Part shown: piece by piece, positions 1 through 7,195 of the stretch
How the letters are laid out: every line of letters begins with the position of its first letter
Numbering within the stretch: position 1 is the first letter of the stretch
Source of the DNA: a virus
Strand: one strand, 5' to 3'
DNA: 39,577 nucleotides
IMG/VR virus record: IMGVR_UViG_3300008114_000203
Coordinates: 1 to 39,577 of that record
Program-made: the position numbers and the translations under genes
The notes under the pieces: model-generated
What the model was told of the DNA's origin: nothing
Databases searched by the model: none
The model's input: only the letters and a program-made list of their open reading frames with translations

Positions 1-83
1 TCTATGATAATGTTCTGATCCCAAAGACCCCACACATAGGCAAGGTTTGGCGCGGTTTCAATATCCAACAGTAAGATTTTCAT
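1..83 (-). CDS. RNase H-like fold 3'-5' exonuclease, N-terminal fragment
   Basis: Only the first 27 codons lie in the window; the gene runs off the left edge. The start ATG is at 83 on the minus strand. The visible N-terminus reads MKILLLDIETAPNLAYVWG, with the DIET motif that carries the first catalytic acidic pair of DnaQ/RNase H-like exonucleases, in the form common in phage and plasmid proteins. It directly follows the MazG gene (stop at 85-87) and ends the same operon. The fold call rests on this short motif alone; the exact substrate is unknown. Confidence 0.75.
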   Translation of the reverse strand, partial: MKILLLDIETAPNLAYVWGLWDQNIII

Positions 84-84
84 A

Positions 85-462
85 TTATTCCTTGAATAGG
101 ATAGGTGACAAGTCTGGCTTACTGTACAACTCAGACTTCAGGACTTTACCATCTTCACGGTAAATAGGTTGACCATTGGCATCAAGCTTCGACATATTGC
201 TTCTGTGCACTTCCTTAAAGCAAGCGTCCAGGTCAATACCAAACGAAGCAGCTGCGCCATAAGTGACATACAAAATGTCAGCAAGAGCATCAGCAACACC
301 AACGATATCCGCATGATCAATGGCTTCAGAAAGCTCAAACACTTCTTCTTGAATAAGGTCATAGCGTAAATCAACTATTTTATAATCAGGAAAAGCAGCT
401 TTTTCAGCAACAGGCTGTTTGAATGCCTTCATGAAAGCCTTTACATCATCGAAATTACTCAT
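85..462 (-). CDS. MazG-like nucleoside triphosphate pyrophosphohydrolase
   Basis: A 125-aa all-alpha NTP-PPase of the MazG/HisE type, which hydrolyses (d)NTPs to monophosphate and pyrophosphate. Seen: an EEVFEL helix (EExxE metal-binding motif) near residue 40 and DALADILYV (acidic-x3-D) near residue 63, the usual magnesium-coordinating pairs, then a Lys/Asp-rich tail. I chose the ATG at 462 because AAGGTGG lies just upstream; a longer in-frame start at 510 would reach deep into the methyltransferase gene. The start overlaps the upstream stop by 8 nt, so translation is probably coupled. Its place beside dCMP deaminase suggests nucleotide pool control. Exact substrate not predictable. Confidence 0.88.
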   Translation of the reverse strand: MSNFDDVKAFMKAFKQPVAEKAAFPDYKIVDLRYDLIQEEVFELSEAIDHADIVGVADALADILYVTYGAAASFGIDLDACFKEVHRSNMSKLDANGQPIYREDGKVLKSELYSKPDLSPILFKE

Positions 463-1099
463 TAGGAACCACCTTATAAATTGTGTCTGCGATAGTATGA
501 TCCACGACACTATAACCGAATTGTTTTAAGAAGTCAAGTATCAGGTCGTTACCAAGTTCACAGGAAATGACAGGTTTGAACTGTCGGATAGTGTTTACAG
601 CGCCCATCAACGCATACAATTCATATCCTTCAAGATCAAATTGAATGAAATCACAGGCATTAAGATTCAGGCTGTCAACAGTAAACATAGGAATGATTTG
701 ATGTTCTTCAGTGACAGTATTCATACCAACATTGTCTTGTACATTTCTGACAACAGAAATCAATTTGTTTTCAGCACCAAGAGCAGCTTGCATCTTGATG
801 ATGTTGTCTTTTTGACAATTAACATTGAGAACAAAAAAACTTAATGGATCTGGCTCGAAAGTATACACCCGCTGAAAGATCTCAGAGAAAATTCGTGGGT
901 ACATGCCCTGGCAACCACCAGCCTGAACCACAACATTCCAGTTCTCAATATGTTTCTTGTAGGCATGGATGTGGCTTTCCTCAAAGTCTTTCTTTGGACC
1001 ATCCCATGCACCAGTATCAGCTTGTAACCACCGCCAGGGTCCGATACCAGCCACGGTATCTTCTCTCGTATAGCATAACTTCTCATAATCACACATCAT
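455..1099 (-). CDS. FkbM-family SAM-dependent methyltransferase
   Basis: 214 aa. The Rossmann-type start VVQAGGCQGMYP near residue 57 is the SAM-binding loop (usually D/xGxxxG in FkbM enzymes), followed by VYTFEPDP (acidic end of strand 2 that binds ribose) and FIQFDLEGYE near residue 150, a typical FkbM motif (iDvEGxE). FkbM enzymes methylate sugars or small molecules; related proteins occur in T4-like phages, but the target here is unknown. It overlaps its upstream neighbour by ATGA and its downstream MazG gene by 8 nt. Two adjacent ATGs (1099, 1096) are possible; no strong ribosome binding site separates them. Confidence 0.85.
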   Translation of the reverse strand: MMCDYEKLCYTREDTVAGIGPWRWLQADTGAWDGPKKDFEESHIHAYKKHIENWNVVVQAGGCQGMYPRIFSEIFQRVYTFEPDPLSFFVLNVNCQKDNIIKMQAALGAENKLISVVRNVQDNVGMNTVTEEHQIIPMFTVDSLNLNACDFIQFDLEGYELYALMGAVNTIRQFKPVISCELGNDLILDFLKQFGYSVVDHTIADTIYKVVPNE

Positions 1100-1602
1100 G
1101 GATTATATTCTCTATCTATAATTTTTGTGTGTGGAATCAACTCAAGTTCTAAAAGGGTCATTGAATCTCTTCTATCTTTTCTTCTATACACTTTGTTTAA
1201 AGCATTCCTACAATAAGAAACTGTAGTGTTCTTGTCTACAACTGAATCACAATAATCAATTAATTTTTTCCTATCGACCATAGAAAATCCAGTTTTGGTT
1301 TCAAATGCAATATAATCTGCTTCACCGTATAACCATCCAGGTGCATTGTTCACATTCATAAACTCAACCCAAACATACTCGTCTTGAACCTCTTCATCTT
1401 CTTCTCTACATATTTTTTTCATTGCCTTAACATCAACAGTGAAATTGCTATCATCTGCAACAAACACTCGATAATCAAAATGTTCGTACATATCTTCAGA
1501 TTTGGTAGATTCTTGAACACGAGCTTTTCTAGATTCCATCATTCTTTTGAATCTATTTTCAGCTGCTTCCCCAGACTCTATCTGTTCTTCATTGCGCCTC
1601 AT
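1096..1602 (-). CDS. Putative PD-(D/E)XK-like endonuclease
   Basis: 168 aa, charged. The order FTVDVKAMKK (D-x-K, around residues 54-63), EYVWVEFMNV (around 75-84) and GWLYGEADYIAFE (around 90-102) resembles a PD-(D/E)XK nuclease core: an acidic residue, the D-x-K catalytic pair and a following strand with an exposed glutamate. Similar proteins occur in T4-like phages without an assigned role. The gene overlaps dCMP deaminase by 4 nt and FkbM by 4 nt, in one operon. The nuclease assignment is inference from motif spacing; a structural comparison would decide it. Confidence 0.75.
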   Translation of the reverse strand: MRRNEEQIESGEAAENRFKRMMESRKARVQESTKSEDMYEHFDYRVFVADDSNFTVDVKAMKKICREEDEEVQDEYVWVEFMNVNNAPGWLYGEADYIAFETKTGFSMVDRKKLIDYCDSVVDKNTTVSYCRNALNKVYRRKDRRDSMTLLELELIPHTKIIDREYNP

Positions 1603-2060
1603 ATAATAATAGTCCTGTATTTAATTTCAAAAGCATCAAACAGGGCAAATGTTTGATCAAAAGCATACCGCGCCCAGACTTCGGGCTGCGACATGTAATC
1701 ATGCTTTTCTTGGGTTGTCACTGTCACCACAGTAGTGACACCACGGTCAAAGATACGCTTAGCACACTTTGCACAGGGGTGTAACGGGTACACATAGATG
1801 GTTGATGTGGTTATGTTCTCATGGTCACAGAAGTTCAGAGCATTGTGCTCTGCATGAACCATCAGTTCCAGCTTCTTTGTTCTGTCGAGTAACCACTCAG
1901 GACGATCTTCCACGCCTGGTGGGAAGCCATTGTATCCAAGGGATGCGATAGACTTGTTCGGACGCACGATAACTGCGCCAACTTGAGTTGATGGATCTTT
2001 ACTCCAAGACGAAATGAGCTTTGCCATTTCACCGAAACGGTAATCCCATTTATTGTTCAA
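1599..2060 (-). CDS. dCMP deaminase (TTG start)
   Basis: 153 aa zinc deaminase converting dCMP to dUMP, the ThyX substrate. Seen: STQVGAVIV near residue 24, the HAEHNAL zinc/catalytic site (HAE) near residue 69, and HPCAKCAKR (PCxxC) near residue 93 giving two zinc cysteines. The reading frame opens with TTG at 2060; GGGGA lies 7 nt upstream and there is no in-frame ATG before the conserved WDYRFGEMA, so TTG is the likely start. It follows the 58-aa gene by 3 nt. T4 dCMP deaminase (cd) is the functional counterpart. Confidence 0.93.
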   Translation of the reverse strand: MNNKWDYRFGEMAKLISSWSKDPSTQVGAVIVRPNKSIASLGYNGFPPGVEDRPEWLLDRTKKLELMVHAEHNALNFCDHENITTSTIYVYPLHPCAKCAKRIFDRGVTTVVTVTTQEKHDYMSQPEVWARYAFDQTFALFDAFEIKYRTIII

Positions 2061-2063
2061 TTA

Positions 2064-2240
2064 TCATCCCCAATTGTCGTATGTTGAGTCAAGGGAAGCA
2101 TGTTCACGCAGCGAGTCAATGTAGTCTGTTGTGATTCGAACTCCGAAACGAACTGTAGTTTCATTAATGATATACATATCATCAGCATTATTGTCGATCA
2201 TTTCTTGAACAAACTGAATGAACTGCCCACTTCTACTCAT
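2064..2240 (-). CDS. Small conserved-looking acidic protein, unknown
   Basis: 58 aa, from MSRSGQFIQFVQEMIDNNA to the end DNWG, no transmembrane segment and no motif I recognise. The ATG at 2240 overlaps the last 8 nt of the upstream 173-aa gene, with AGGAGAAGT-type sequence just upstream, and the stop (2064-2066) abuts the TTG start of dCMP deaminase. The tight overlaps on both sides argue that it is a real operon member. Confidence 0.7.
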   Translation of the reverse strand: MSRSGQFIQFVQEMIDNNADDMYIINETTVRFGVRITTDYIDSLREHASLDSTYDNWG

Positions 2241-2754
2241 TTACTTCTCCTACGATTTCTTTCAAAAGTTGAATATAGCATAAAACTGCTTCATTGTAAA
2301 GACCCATTTCGAATCTTTTTTCTGTGGTTTGAGTGTCATCACCAACCACATAATCTTTTACAATACAGTAAACTTCGCTATCAACGGTTTTCTGATTGAC
2401 AGTCAATGCACAAGCATGACCCTGGTCGTTCTTGTATGATATGTAGTAGCACAGATAACGTTCACCCGTCTTCATCGGTCCACCCGCCTTGACACCATTC
2501 TTGACGTTGTTTCCGATCAGATCGAACTGTTCTTTCACCATGTTATATGTAGCTGTCAGAGTATCGACCACATCACGTTCTTTTGAGCCGAAGCGTTTGT
2601 TGGCTGCTCGTGGATGTTTGATACGAAGTTTTAGTTTGATTTTGTCGATGAGAACCGTATGGTTCTTTTCTATTGCGTTATTGAGAAGGCTTAGTAATTG
2701 CTTCTCGTCAAGACGATCTTCTTCGATGTTACGTAATGCATGTTCTATAGACAT
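2233..2754 (-). CDS. Hypothetical phage protein, first gene of metabolic operon
   Basis: 173 aa. The N-terminal 75 residues are helical, Leu/Lys/Arg-rich; the C-terminal half (ERYLCYYISYKNDQ onward) looks like an alpha/beta domain. I recognise no family. It is the first gene of the minus-strand operon that continues through dCMP deaminase to MazG. The start ATG (2754) is preceded by AGGAGTTTTTTT; this AGGAG forms part of an inverted repeat discussed at 2759-2807. Confidence 0.8.
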   Translation of the reverse strand: MSIEHALRNIEEDRLDEKQLLSLLNNAIEKNHTVLIDKIKLKLRIKHPRAANKRFGSKERDVVDTLTATYNMVKEQFDLIGNNVKNGVKAGGPMKTGERYLCYYISYKNDQGHACALTVNQKTVDSEVYCIVKDYVVGDDTQTTEKRFEMGLYNEAVLCYIQLLKEIVGEVNE

Positions 2755-2758
2755 AAAA

Positions 2759-2807
2759 AAACTCCTGTAAGTATCTCTACCATACAGGAGTTTCTGGTTT
2801 TTGTCAA
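2759..2807 (-). promoter_or_regulatory. sigma70-like promoter overlapping a terminator-like hairpin that contains the ribosome binding site
   Basis: On the minus strand TTGACA (2807-2802), 17 bp, TATGGT (2784-2779) forms a promoter for the operon starting at 2754. An inverted repeat AAACTCCTGT/ACAGGAGTTT (2784-2793 and 2759-2768, 15-nt loop) followed by a T run covers the -10 and the Shine-Dalgarno AGGAG. Transcripts started here (about 2772) lack the 5' arm, so AGGAG is free. Read-through RNA from upstream would form the hairpin. Confidence 0.6.
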
Positions 2808-2817
2808 TGTGTACAGG

Positions 2818-2958
2818 TTATAACATGTATGTTACCATACCACCTAATGAACACAAAAGACTGGTTACTGCTAATGGTTTAAACCATTTTGTGGTTTTGT
2901 TAATGAAATCCAAATAGATTCCTATTCCAAACCCTATTAGTAATAATGATATAGTCAT
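2818..2958 (-). CDS. Small membrane protein, unknown
   Basis: 46 aa with two hydrophobic stretches, residues 3-15 (ISLLLIGFGIGIY) and about 30-45, joined by a Lys-rich link (NKTTKWFK). It fits a two-span or hairpin membrane peptide. No clear Shine-Dalgarno precedes the ATG at 2958, but a near-perfect sigma70 promoter lies directly upstream, which supports it being expressed. Family unknown. Confidence 0.55.
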   Translation of the reverse strand: MTISLLLIGFGIGIYLDFINKTTKWFKPLAVTSLLCSLGGMVTYML

Positions 2959-2990
2959 AAGCTTTTAGTAATATGAAGGAGAACATCCCA

Positions 2991-3018
2991 ATTATACCAG
3001 GATTTTTGGGTTTGTCAA
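2991..3018 (-). promoter_or_regulatory. Consensus sigma70 promoter
   Basis: Minus strand TTGACA (3018-3013), 16-bp spacer, TATAAT (2996-2991): both hexamers match consensus exactly. The -35 sits in GGGGGC-TTGACA-AACCC, the same G-run/C-run setting seen at 11182 and other early promoters. It drives the small membrane gene at 2958 and perhaps the operon beyond. Confidence 0.8.
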
Positions 3019-3024
3019 GCCCCC

Positions 3025-5418
3025 TTACTGTGGTCTTTTTAGAACACCATAACCAGCTGGTAGATCTCTTCTTCTTACTCGATCAAGTGCGCTTTCTGGT
3101 TTGACTGTAGTATTTTGCTGTCTTTTCTTGTCCATTGCAGCTTTCATCTTGGCACGTTCTTCTGCACCTTGGTCGCGTATATCACGGGTCAGTGGGTAAC
3201 CAAGTGCTTTATCCGCAGCTTCAATACCACGGCTTACATATTCACCAACATCACTATCACCAACTTTGATTTTGTTTATTTCACTACCAATACCAACACC
3301 GAAACCAGCAGCTGCGCCAATCCCTGCTCCTGGTTTGCCACCAAAACCAGCACCGTAACCACCACCAACTAATGTTTTGTTAGCAATTCTGCCCAAAGGT
3401 GCATATGGTGTGTTTGCTGTTTTAGCTGTTATGTAGTCACCAGCGCCAAGACCAACAGCAACAGCTGCGCCTCTGGCGAGATTGCCTTTTACTGGAACAC
3501 GGCGAATTTTATCAAAAACAGCACCACCAGTAGCCCAACCCAAACCTGTTGGAACATTTTTAAGGGCAGCACTAGCCAAATCATCACCACGGGCTTTTGC
3601 AACATCTGCGTTATAATCAGTGTTAGCAATCTTACTAGCAATAGCATTCCCAAGATATGTAGCAGCAACATCCGTACCATATCCAACTAAACTACCAACA
3701 CCAGCACCAGCACCAAATCTTGCGACTTTACCAGGGGTTAAATTTGTTTTTGCCCAATTTTTTGTTTTTGTCCAATTCATACCACCAGTTGGCGACCCTG
3801 TGGCTCTTGATGCCGAGCCACCGCCACCACCGCCACCACCGCCACCACCGCCACCAGCGGTTCTTTTGGCTGAGTACCCAAACCCGCTGTACCTAGCTTG
3901 TGCTTGAGCACTCCGTGAGTTACGGGCTGCTTGTTCACGAGCTGCTCTGTCGGTTTTAGAATCAACATTATCACGGGTTTGTTGTGCAGCGCCTTGTGGA
4001 CGTGTTGTGCCTTGCGGTTGTGAAGCAGCCTGTGGACGTGCAGCACCCTGTGGCTGTGTAGCAGCCTGTGGTTTTGCTGCATCGTTAACGTAACGACCTC
4101 GTGCTTGATGATATTTTCTCAGAGCATCAGCTTTTTTTTTATGTTCTGGGTTGTTTTTATCATATTTTTGACCAAGACCGTGACTAACTTGTCTTTCAAT
4201 ATCATAATCTGTGAATTTTTGATCACTAGCTTCAGCCAATACAGCACGGAATGCTTCTTTGTAGTGTTCAATACTTTCTTTAACGGTTGGAGAACCAGAA
4301 CGCCAAGTAGGTGCAGCACTGTCTTTATAGGTTGGTTTTCCCGCTTTTACTCGTGCTGCTGCCACTAGAGCGTCAGCATCAGCCTTGTCTTTGGCTTCAT
4401 CTGCTGCTTTTTCTGTTGGTGTTCTTGTATCATTTAATTTTATTTCAGTCGTACCACCACCACTAACAGATCTTGTGCTTGTCTTTCCGCCATTTCTTGT
4501 AGTTGTGGTTGAGTTCTCGCCTGGAGTTCTTGTTGTAGTCGTGGAAACTTTTGTATCGTAGAATCTAAAAGAATCGGGGTTCTTTTGTATAACACCACGC
4601 TCATCATATGTCCTACCCATACTTCTTTTCATACCACCAGCGATTATATCGTCTAACATTCGACCACCAACTTGAGCTGGGGGAAGAAAAGATATAAGAT
4701 TTGCAGTCCCCGTTTTGCCAATGTCTTTTTCTCTTTGAATTGCTGCACTTTCTTTATCTGATAATGGTGGTTCTTGCGGTGATCCAGCAGATGCTTTTGA
4801 TGCTGCTGGTACTGCTGCTGGTTTTGCTGCTGATGCAGCACCCGCACCTGGACGTTTTTCGCCAGCTTGATATGAATGATATTTCTTACCACCAAACTCA
4901 AATGTATCGCCACCTTTACCGCTTAATCTAGCTTCTCTAGCTGCTTTGAATGCTGCTCCGAATGAACTCAGTTTAGGTGCTGCTGATTTATCTTTGACAT
5001 CTTGTGATGGTGTTCCAGCTGCTGGTGTTCCAGCTGCTGGTGTTCCAGCTGCTGGTGTTGCTGGTGTTGCTGTTGCTGATGCTGTATCAGCTGTTCGTTT
5101 TGGATCTCTACCAACCTGTGTGCCCATGTAAAGGCGACCTGTTTCTTTATCCATGCGTGGGATAAAAAGATTAGCCAGTTTACCACTAAATGTATCAGCT
5201 GGATCACGACCTGGTTGAACGCCAAGAAAACCTTTTTTAGTTGTTGGATCAACACCACCAAGACTAAAGTTTGCGCCCTTTTTCTCTGGCTGTGGAGTTC
5301 CAGATGCAGTAGTGCTTGCTGCGGGGGCATCTGGTGCCTGATCATCACCTGGCTTTTTGCCAACATACAATTTGCCAGTCACTGGGTCTCTGCTGATTTT
5401 TTCGCTGATATAGTCCAT
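3025..5418 (-). CDS. Large Gly/Ala-rich low-complexity late protein with glycine-zipper segments
   Basis: 797 aa. Start ATG at 5418 has GAGG upstream; a TTG four codons earlier is less likely. The first 130 residues hold three copies of a motif like DPxTGKLYxGxxxGRDP. Low-complexity linkers follow: AAGTP repeats near residue 125, Thr/Arg-rich near 300, (R/S)PQGAA(T/R)PQ repeats near 450, and 13 consecutive glycines at about 522-534. Residues about 550-725 contain Gly/Ala-rich hydrophobic stretches (AGAGVGSLVGYG, AAVAVGLGAGDY, GIGAAAGFGVGIG) like glycine zippers of membrane-inserting proteins. YKEAFRAVLAEAS near residue 390 resembles a T4 prohead protease site (LxE then small residue). A TATAAATA octamer precedes it, so it is a late, probably virion gene. 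Function unknown; an ejected or membrane-active virion protein is inference. Confidence 0.85.
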   Translation of the reverse strand: MDYISEKISRDPVTGKLYVGKKPGDDQAPDAPAASTTASGTPQPEKKGANFSLGGVDPTTKKGFLGVQPGRDPADTFSGKLANLFIPRMDKETGRLYMGTQVGRDPKRTADTASATATPATPAAGTPAAGTPAAGTPSQDVKDKSAAPKLSSFGAAFKAAREARLSGKGGDTFEFGGKKYHSYQAGEKRPGAGAASAAKPAAVPAASKASAGSPQEPPLSDKESAAIQREKDIGKTGTANLISFLPPAQVGGRMLDDIIAGGMKRSMGRTYDERGVIQKNPDSFRFYDTKVSTTTTRTPGENSTTTTRNGGKTSTRSVSGGGTTEIKLNDTRTPTEKAADEAKDKADADALVAAARVKAGKPTYKDSAAPTWRSGSPTVKESIEHYKEAFRAVLAEASDQKFTDYDIERQVSHGLGQKYDKNNPEHKKKADALRKYHQARGRYVNDAAKPQAATQPQGAARPQAASQPQGTTRPQGAAQQTRDNVDSKTDRAAREQAARNSRSAQAQARYSGFGYSAKRTAGGGGGGGGGGGGGSASRATGSPTGGMNWTKTKNWAKTNLTPGKVARFGAGAGVGSLVGYGTDVAATYLGNAIASKIANTDYNADVAKARGDDLASAALKNVPTGLGWATGGAVFDKIRRVPVKGNLARGAAVAVGLGAGDYITAKTANTPYAPLGRIANKTLVGGGYGAGFGGKPGAGIGAAAGFGVGIGSEINKIKVGDSDVGEYVSRGIEAADKALGYPLTRDIRDQGAEERAKMKAAMDKKRQQNTTVKPESALDRVRRRDLPAGYGVLKRPQ
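3817..3855. repeat. Trinucleotide microsatellite encoding polyglycine
   Basis: Thirteen consecutive glycine codons on the minus strand (gcc/acc triplets on the plus strand) arranged largely as a 9-bp CCACCACCG unit. Length variation by slippage would change the hinge before the glycine-zipper domain without a frameshift. Confidence 0.85.
5011..5055. repeat. Three 15-bp tandem repeats encoding AAGTP
   Basis: Three exact copies of TGTTCCAGCTGCTGG at 5011, 5026 and 5041, inside the 797-aa late gene; they encode a Pro-Ala-Ala-Gly-Thr linker on the minus strand. Imperfect continuation follows to about 5085. Confidence 0.9.
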
Positions 5419-5444
5419 GTTTATCCTCAAGTTGGGTTCTATGC

Positions 5445-5452
5445 TATTTATA
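5445..5452 (-). promoter_or_regulatory. T4-type late promoter octamer TATAAATA
   Basis: The minus strand reads TATAAATA, the exact T4 late -10 consensus recognised by gp55-type sigma, 27 nt upstream of the ATG at 5418. No -35 element is expected for such promoters. It supports late expression of the 797-aa protein. Confidence 0.75.
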
Positions 5453-5497
5453 TTATTTTGAACCTTAAAATCTATGAACCTAAGCTTAACGGGGGGA

Positions 5498-5526
5498 TTG
5501 ACACGTTATTTGATATGATGTATCAT
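5498..5526 (+). promoter_or_regulatory. sigma70 early promoter of the long plus-strand operon
   Basis: TTGACA (5498-5503), 17 bp, TATCAT (5521-5526). Start of transcription about 5533; AAAGGAA precedes the ATG at 5552. Arms GGGGAT (5493-5498) and ATCCCC (5525-5530) bracket the promoter core as an inverted repeat. Confidence 0.75.
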
Positions 5527-5551
5527 CCCCATATTAATAAAAGGAACACCA

Positions 5552-5986
5552 ATGAATGTAGTAGTATTTGACCTGGACGGTACGCTTGCGGATTGCAGCC
5601 ACCGTCTTCATTATATCAAGGGCGAAACCAAAGATTGGGATGGGTTTTATGCTTCGGTGAAGTATGACACCCCGATCCCTGAGATGGTGAAACTTTATAA
5701 AAGCATTCATGTCCTGAACAAAATTGTGATTTGCACGGGTCGATCCGATGTGTGTAAAAACGATACACTTGACTGGTTATCCGATCATGGGTTAACCTGT
5801 GATGCCTTGTATATGCGCAAAGCCAATGACCGCCGTCCCGACTATGTGGTTAAGCTTGATTTACTGAACAGAATGCGTCATGATAAGTTCGACCCGTACA
5901 TGGTTTTCGAAGATCGTTCCCAGGTCGTAAAGATGTGGCGCGATGCTGGTATTCGTTGTTTACAAGTTTGTGAAGGAGAGTATTGA
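5552..5986 (+). CDS. HAD-family phosphatase, polynucleotide 3'-phosphatase-like
   Basis: 144 aa. VFDLDGTLAD (residues 4-13) is the DxDGT nucleophile motif of HAD phosphatases; ICTGRSD near residue 61 is motif II, and FEDRSQVVKMWRDAGIRC near 118-135 matches the DDRxQVVxMWRxxGxxC ending of the C-terminal phosphatase domain of T4 polynucleotide kinase (Pnkp). The N-terminal kinase domain (P-loop) is absent, so this is a phosphatase-only version. It would remove 3'-phosphates from DNA or RNA ends in the cytoplasm. First gene after the promoter at 5498. Confidence 0.88.
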   Translation: MNVVVFDLDGTLADCSHRLHYIKGETKDWDGFYASVKYDTPIPEMVKLYKSIHVLNKIVICTGRSDVCKNDTLDWLSDHGLTCDALYMRKANDRRPDYVVKLDLLNRMRHDKFDPYMVFEDRSQVVKMWRDAGIRCLQVCEGEY

Positions 5987-6291
5987 TGAAAGTTGTTTAT
6001 AAGTATGTGCTTGAGAAAACCGAAGTCGAATACAATGATTACCCTGTAATGCAAACGTTGATGCCAATAGGTTCTAAAATAATCAAGATCGGTTTCAAGA
6101 ACGCCAAGCTTTGTGTATGGGCGATTGTTGATAAAAATGAAACCAAAACTTATTTTCGTAGTTTCTTACCGCTTGGCACGGGCATTGATATTCCAGAAGT
6201 AAAGGATATCAATTTCGTCTACCAAAACTCCACTGAAAGTGGTCCATATGTTTTTCATGTTTTTGAAGTATTTAATTTTGGGGCTGCTTAA
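5986..6291 (+). CDS. Small conserved phage protein (DUF7352-like)
   Basis: 101 aa. The pattern MKVVYKYVLE, then MPIGSKIIKIGF, LCVWAIVD, LPLGTGIDIP and VFHVFEVF is typical of a small phage family of about 90-100 residues that I know as DUF7352; function unknown. I take the ATG at 5986, which overlaps the upstream TGA, with GGAG just before it. It continues the early operon. Confidence 0.8.
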   Translation: MKVVYKYVLEKTEVEYNDYPVMQTLMPIGSKIIKIGFKNAKLCVWAIVDKNETKTYFRSFLPLGTGIDIPEVKDINFVYQNSTESGPYVFHVFEVFNFGAA

Positions 6292-6500
6292 TGAATATTC
6301 TTTTGATTGTGGGTGTGTTGAGTATTCTTGGCGGATATGGGTATTGGGTGTATAATCAGGGTTACAACAGTGGTTTGTTTGATGGCGCTTTGAGTATCAT
6401 GGTAGCACTCTACAAGGACAAGCAAGTAACCAAAGTATACATCATGAAAAACATCCCGTCTTTGACTAATGAAGAGTTTAATGAAATTTTTAAGGAGTAA
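6291..6500 (+). CDS. Small membrane-anchored protein
   Basis: 69 aa, N-terminal transmembrane segment at residues 2-20 (NILLIVGVLSILGGYGYWV) followed by a soluble tail ending NEEFNEIFKE. The start overlaps the upstream stop (TAATG). Unknown function; one of about nine membrane peptides in this operon. Confidence 0.75.
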   Translation: MNILLIVGVLSILGGYGYWVYNQGYNSGLFDGALSIMVALYKDKQVTKVYIMKNIPSLTNEEFNEIFKE

Positions 6501-6503
6501 TAT

Positions 6504-6884
6504 ATGGCTAAGTGGAAAATTGAACCGACTGTAAAAAAATCTGTCGTTGACTTTGATTACTATGTCAATGGTGACAATAGGCTGCAAGTCGAAACTGGCT
6601 GGCGTTGGGGTAGCTTCTATGTCTATACCAAAGACGATAACCCGCCTGTCTTTGACCCTGAAGTGAGCATTTATAATCAGGGTTATGAAGTCGAACTGAT
6701 CGAAACGACTGACGGTTGTTGGACCGAAAATGATTACAGTAAATGTGATCAAGAATCCAGGGAGTTTCTGAGCGAATTTTTAGAAGACAATGATATCTTT
6801 GATCTTGAGAGTGAAGGTTGGGATCTTACGGACAGCGAAACCTATATCACCTGTGATCTCGACATTGAGATGGTAGAGGGGTAA
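6504..6884 (+). CDS. Acidic hypothetical protein, paralogue of the 8328 gene
   Basis: 126 aa, very acidic, Trp-rich. It shares an arrangement with the protein at 8328-8711: W-x2-GS(F/Y)xV near residue 36, DDNxPV near 47, a YxVxxI(E/D) strand, (Y/T)SKCD near 80, NDIFDL/WNIFDL, EGW and ETYIxCD near the end, and both end in EG. The two arose by duplication within this operon. A good ribosome binding site (AAGGAG) precedes the start. Confidence 0.8.
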   Translation: MAKWKIEPTVKKSVVDFDYYVNGDNRLQVETGWRWGSFYVYTKDDNPPVFDPEVSIYNQGYEVELIETTDGCWTENDYSKCDQESREFLSEFLEDNDIFDLESEGWDLTDSETYITCDLDIEMVEG

Positions 6885-6888
6885 TCAA

Positions 6889-7056
6889 ATGATCAGTCAA
6901 GTGATAGGTCTTTTGATATTGACATTTATTGTTTGGTTGATTTATAAGTTGGCTATTGAGCCGAGAGATTACGATGGACCGAAAAAAAAGGTTAATCGCT
7001 TTAAACCATATGAATACAAACCAAAACCCCGTAAAAGGAATAGACATGACAAGTAA
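6889..7056 (+). CDS. Small membrane protein with basic tail
   Basis: 55 aa; transmembrane segment at residues 4-19 (QVIGLLILTFIVWLIY), then a Lys/Arg/Tyr-rich cytoplasmic tail (EYKPKPRKRNRHDK). The stop overlaps the next gene's start by 11 nt. Starts 4 nt after the previous stop. Unknown function. Confidence 0.7.
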   Translation: MISQVIGLLILTFIVWLIYKLAIEPRDYDGPKKKVNRFKPYEYKPKPRKRNRHDK

Positions 7057-7195
7057 AGATGAAGCTATCAAATTGGCAATTCAATGGTTCGAGTGGTACT
7101 TTGATTTCTCTCACATAGAAGAACCATCTCACAATTCAACTTATGTCTACGATAAACTGCGAGAAGCAGTCAAGGAAATTAAAAATGAGTCTTGA
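7046..7195 (+). CDS. Small hypothetical protein
   Basis: 49 aa, from MTSKDEAIKLAIQWFEWYF to EIKNES; amphipathic helices with aromatic residues, no membrane span. AAGGAA 7 nt upstream supports the ATG at 7046 rather than a longer in-frame start at 6956, which would overlap the membrane gene over most of its length. Confidence 0.7.
   Translation: MTSKDEAIKLAIQWFEWYFDFSHIEEPSHNSTYVYDKLREAVKEIKNES

Noticed and set aside
2971-3060. Plus-strand ATG with upstream GAAGGAG-like sequence near 2974
   Set aside because: The frame runs antisense into the 797-aa gene, yields no plausible protein, and the GAAGGAG is within the opposing promoter leader.
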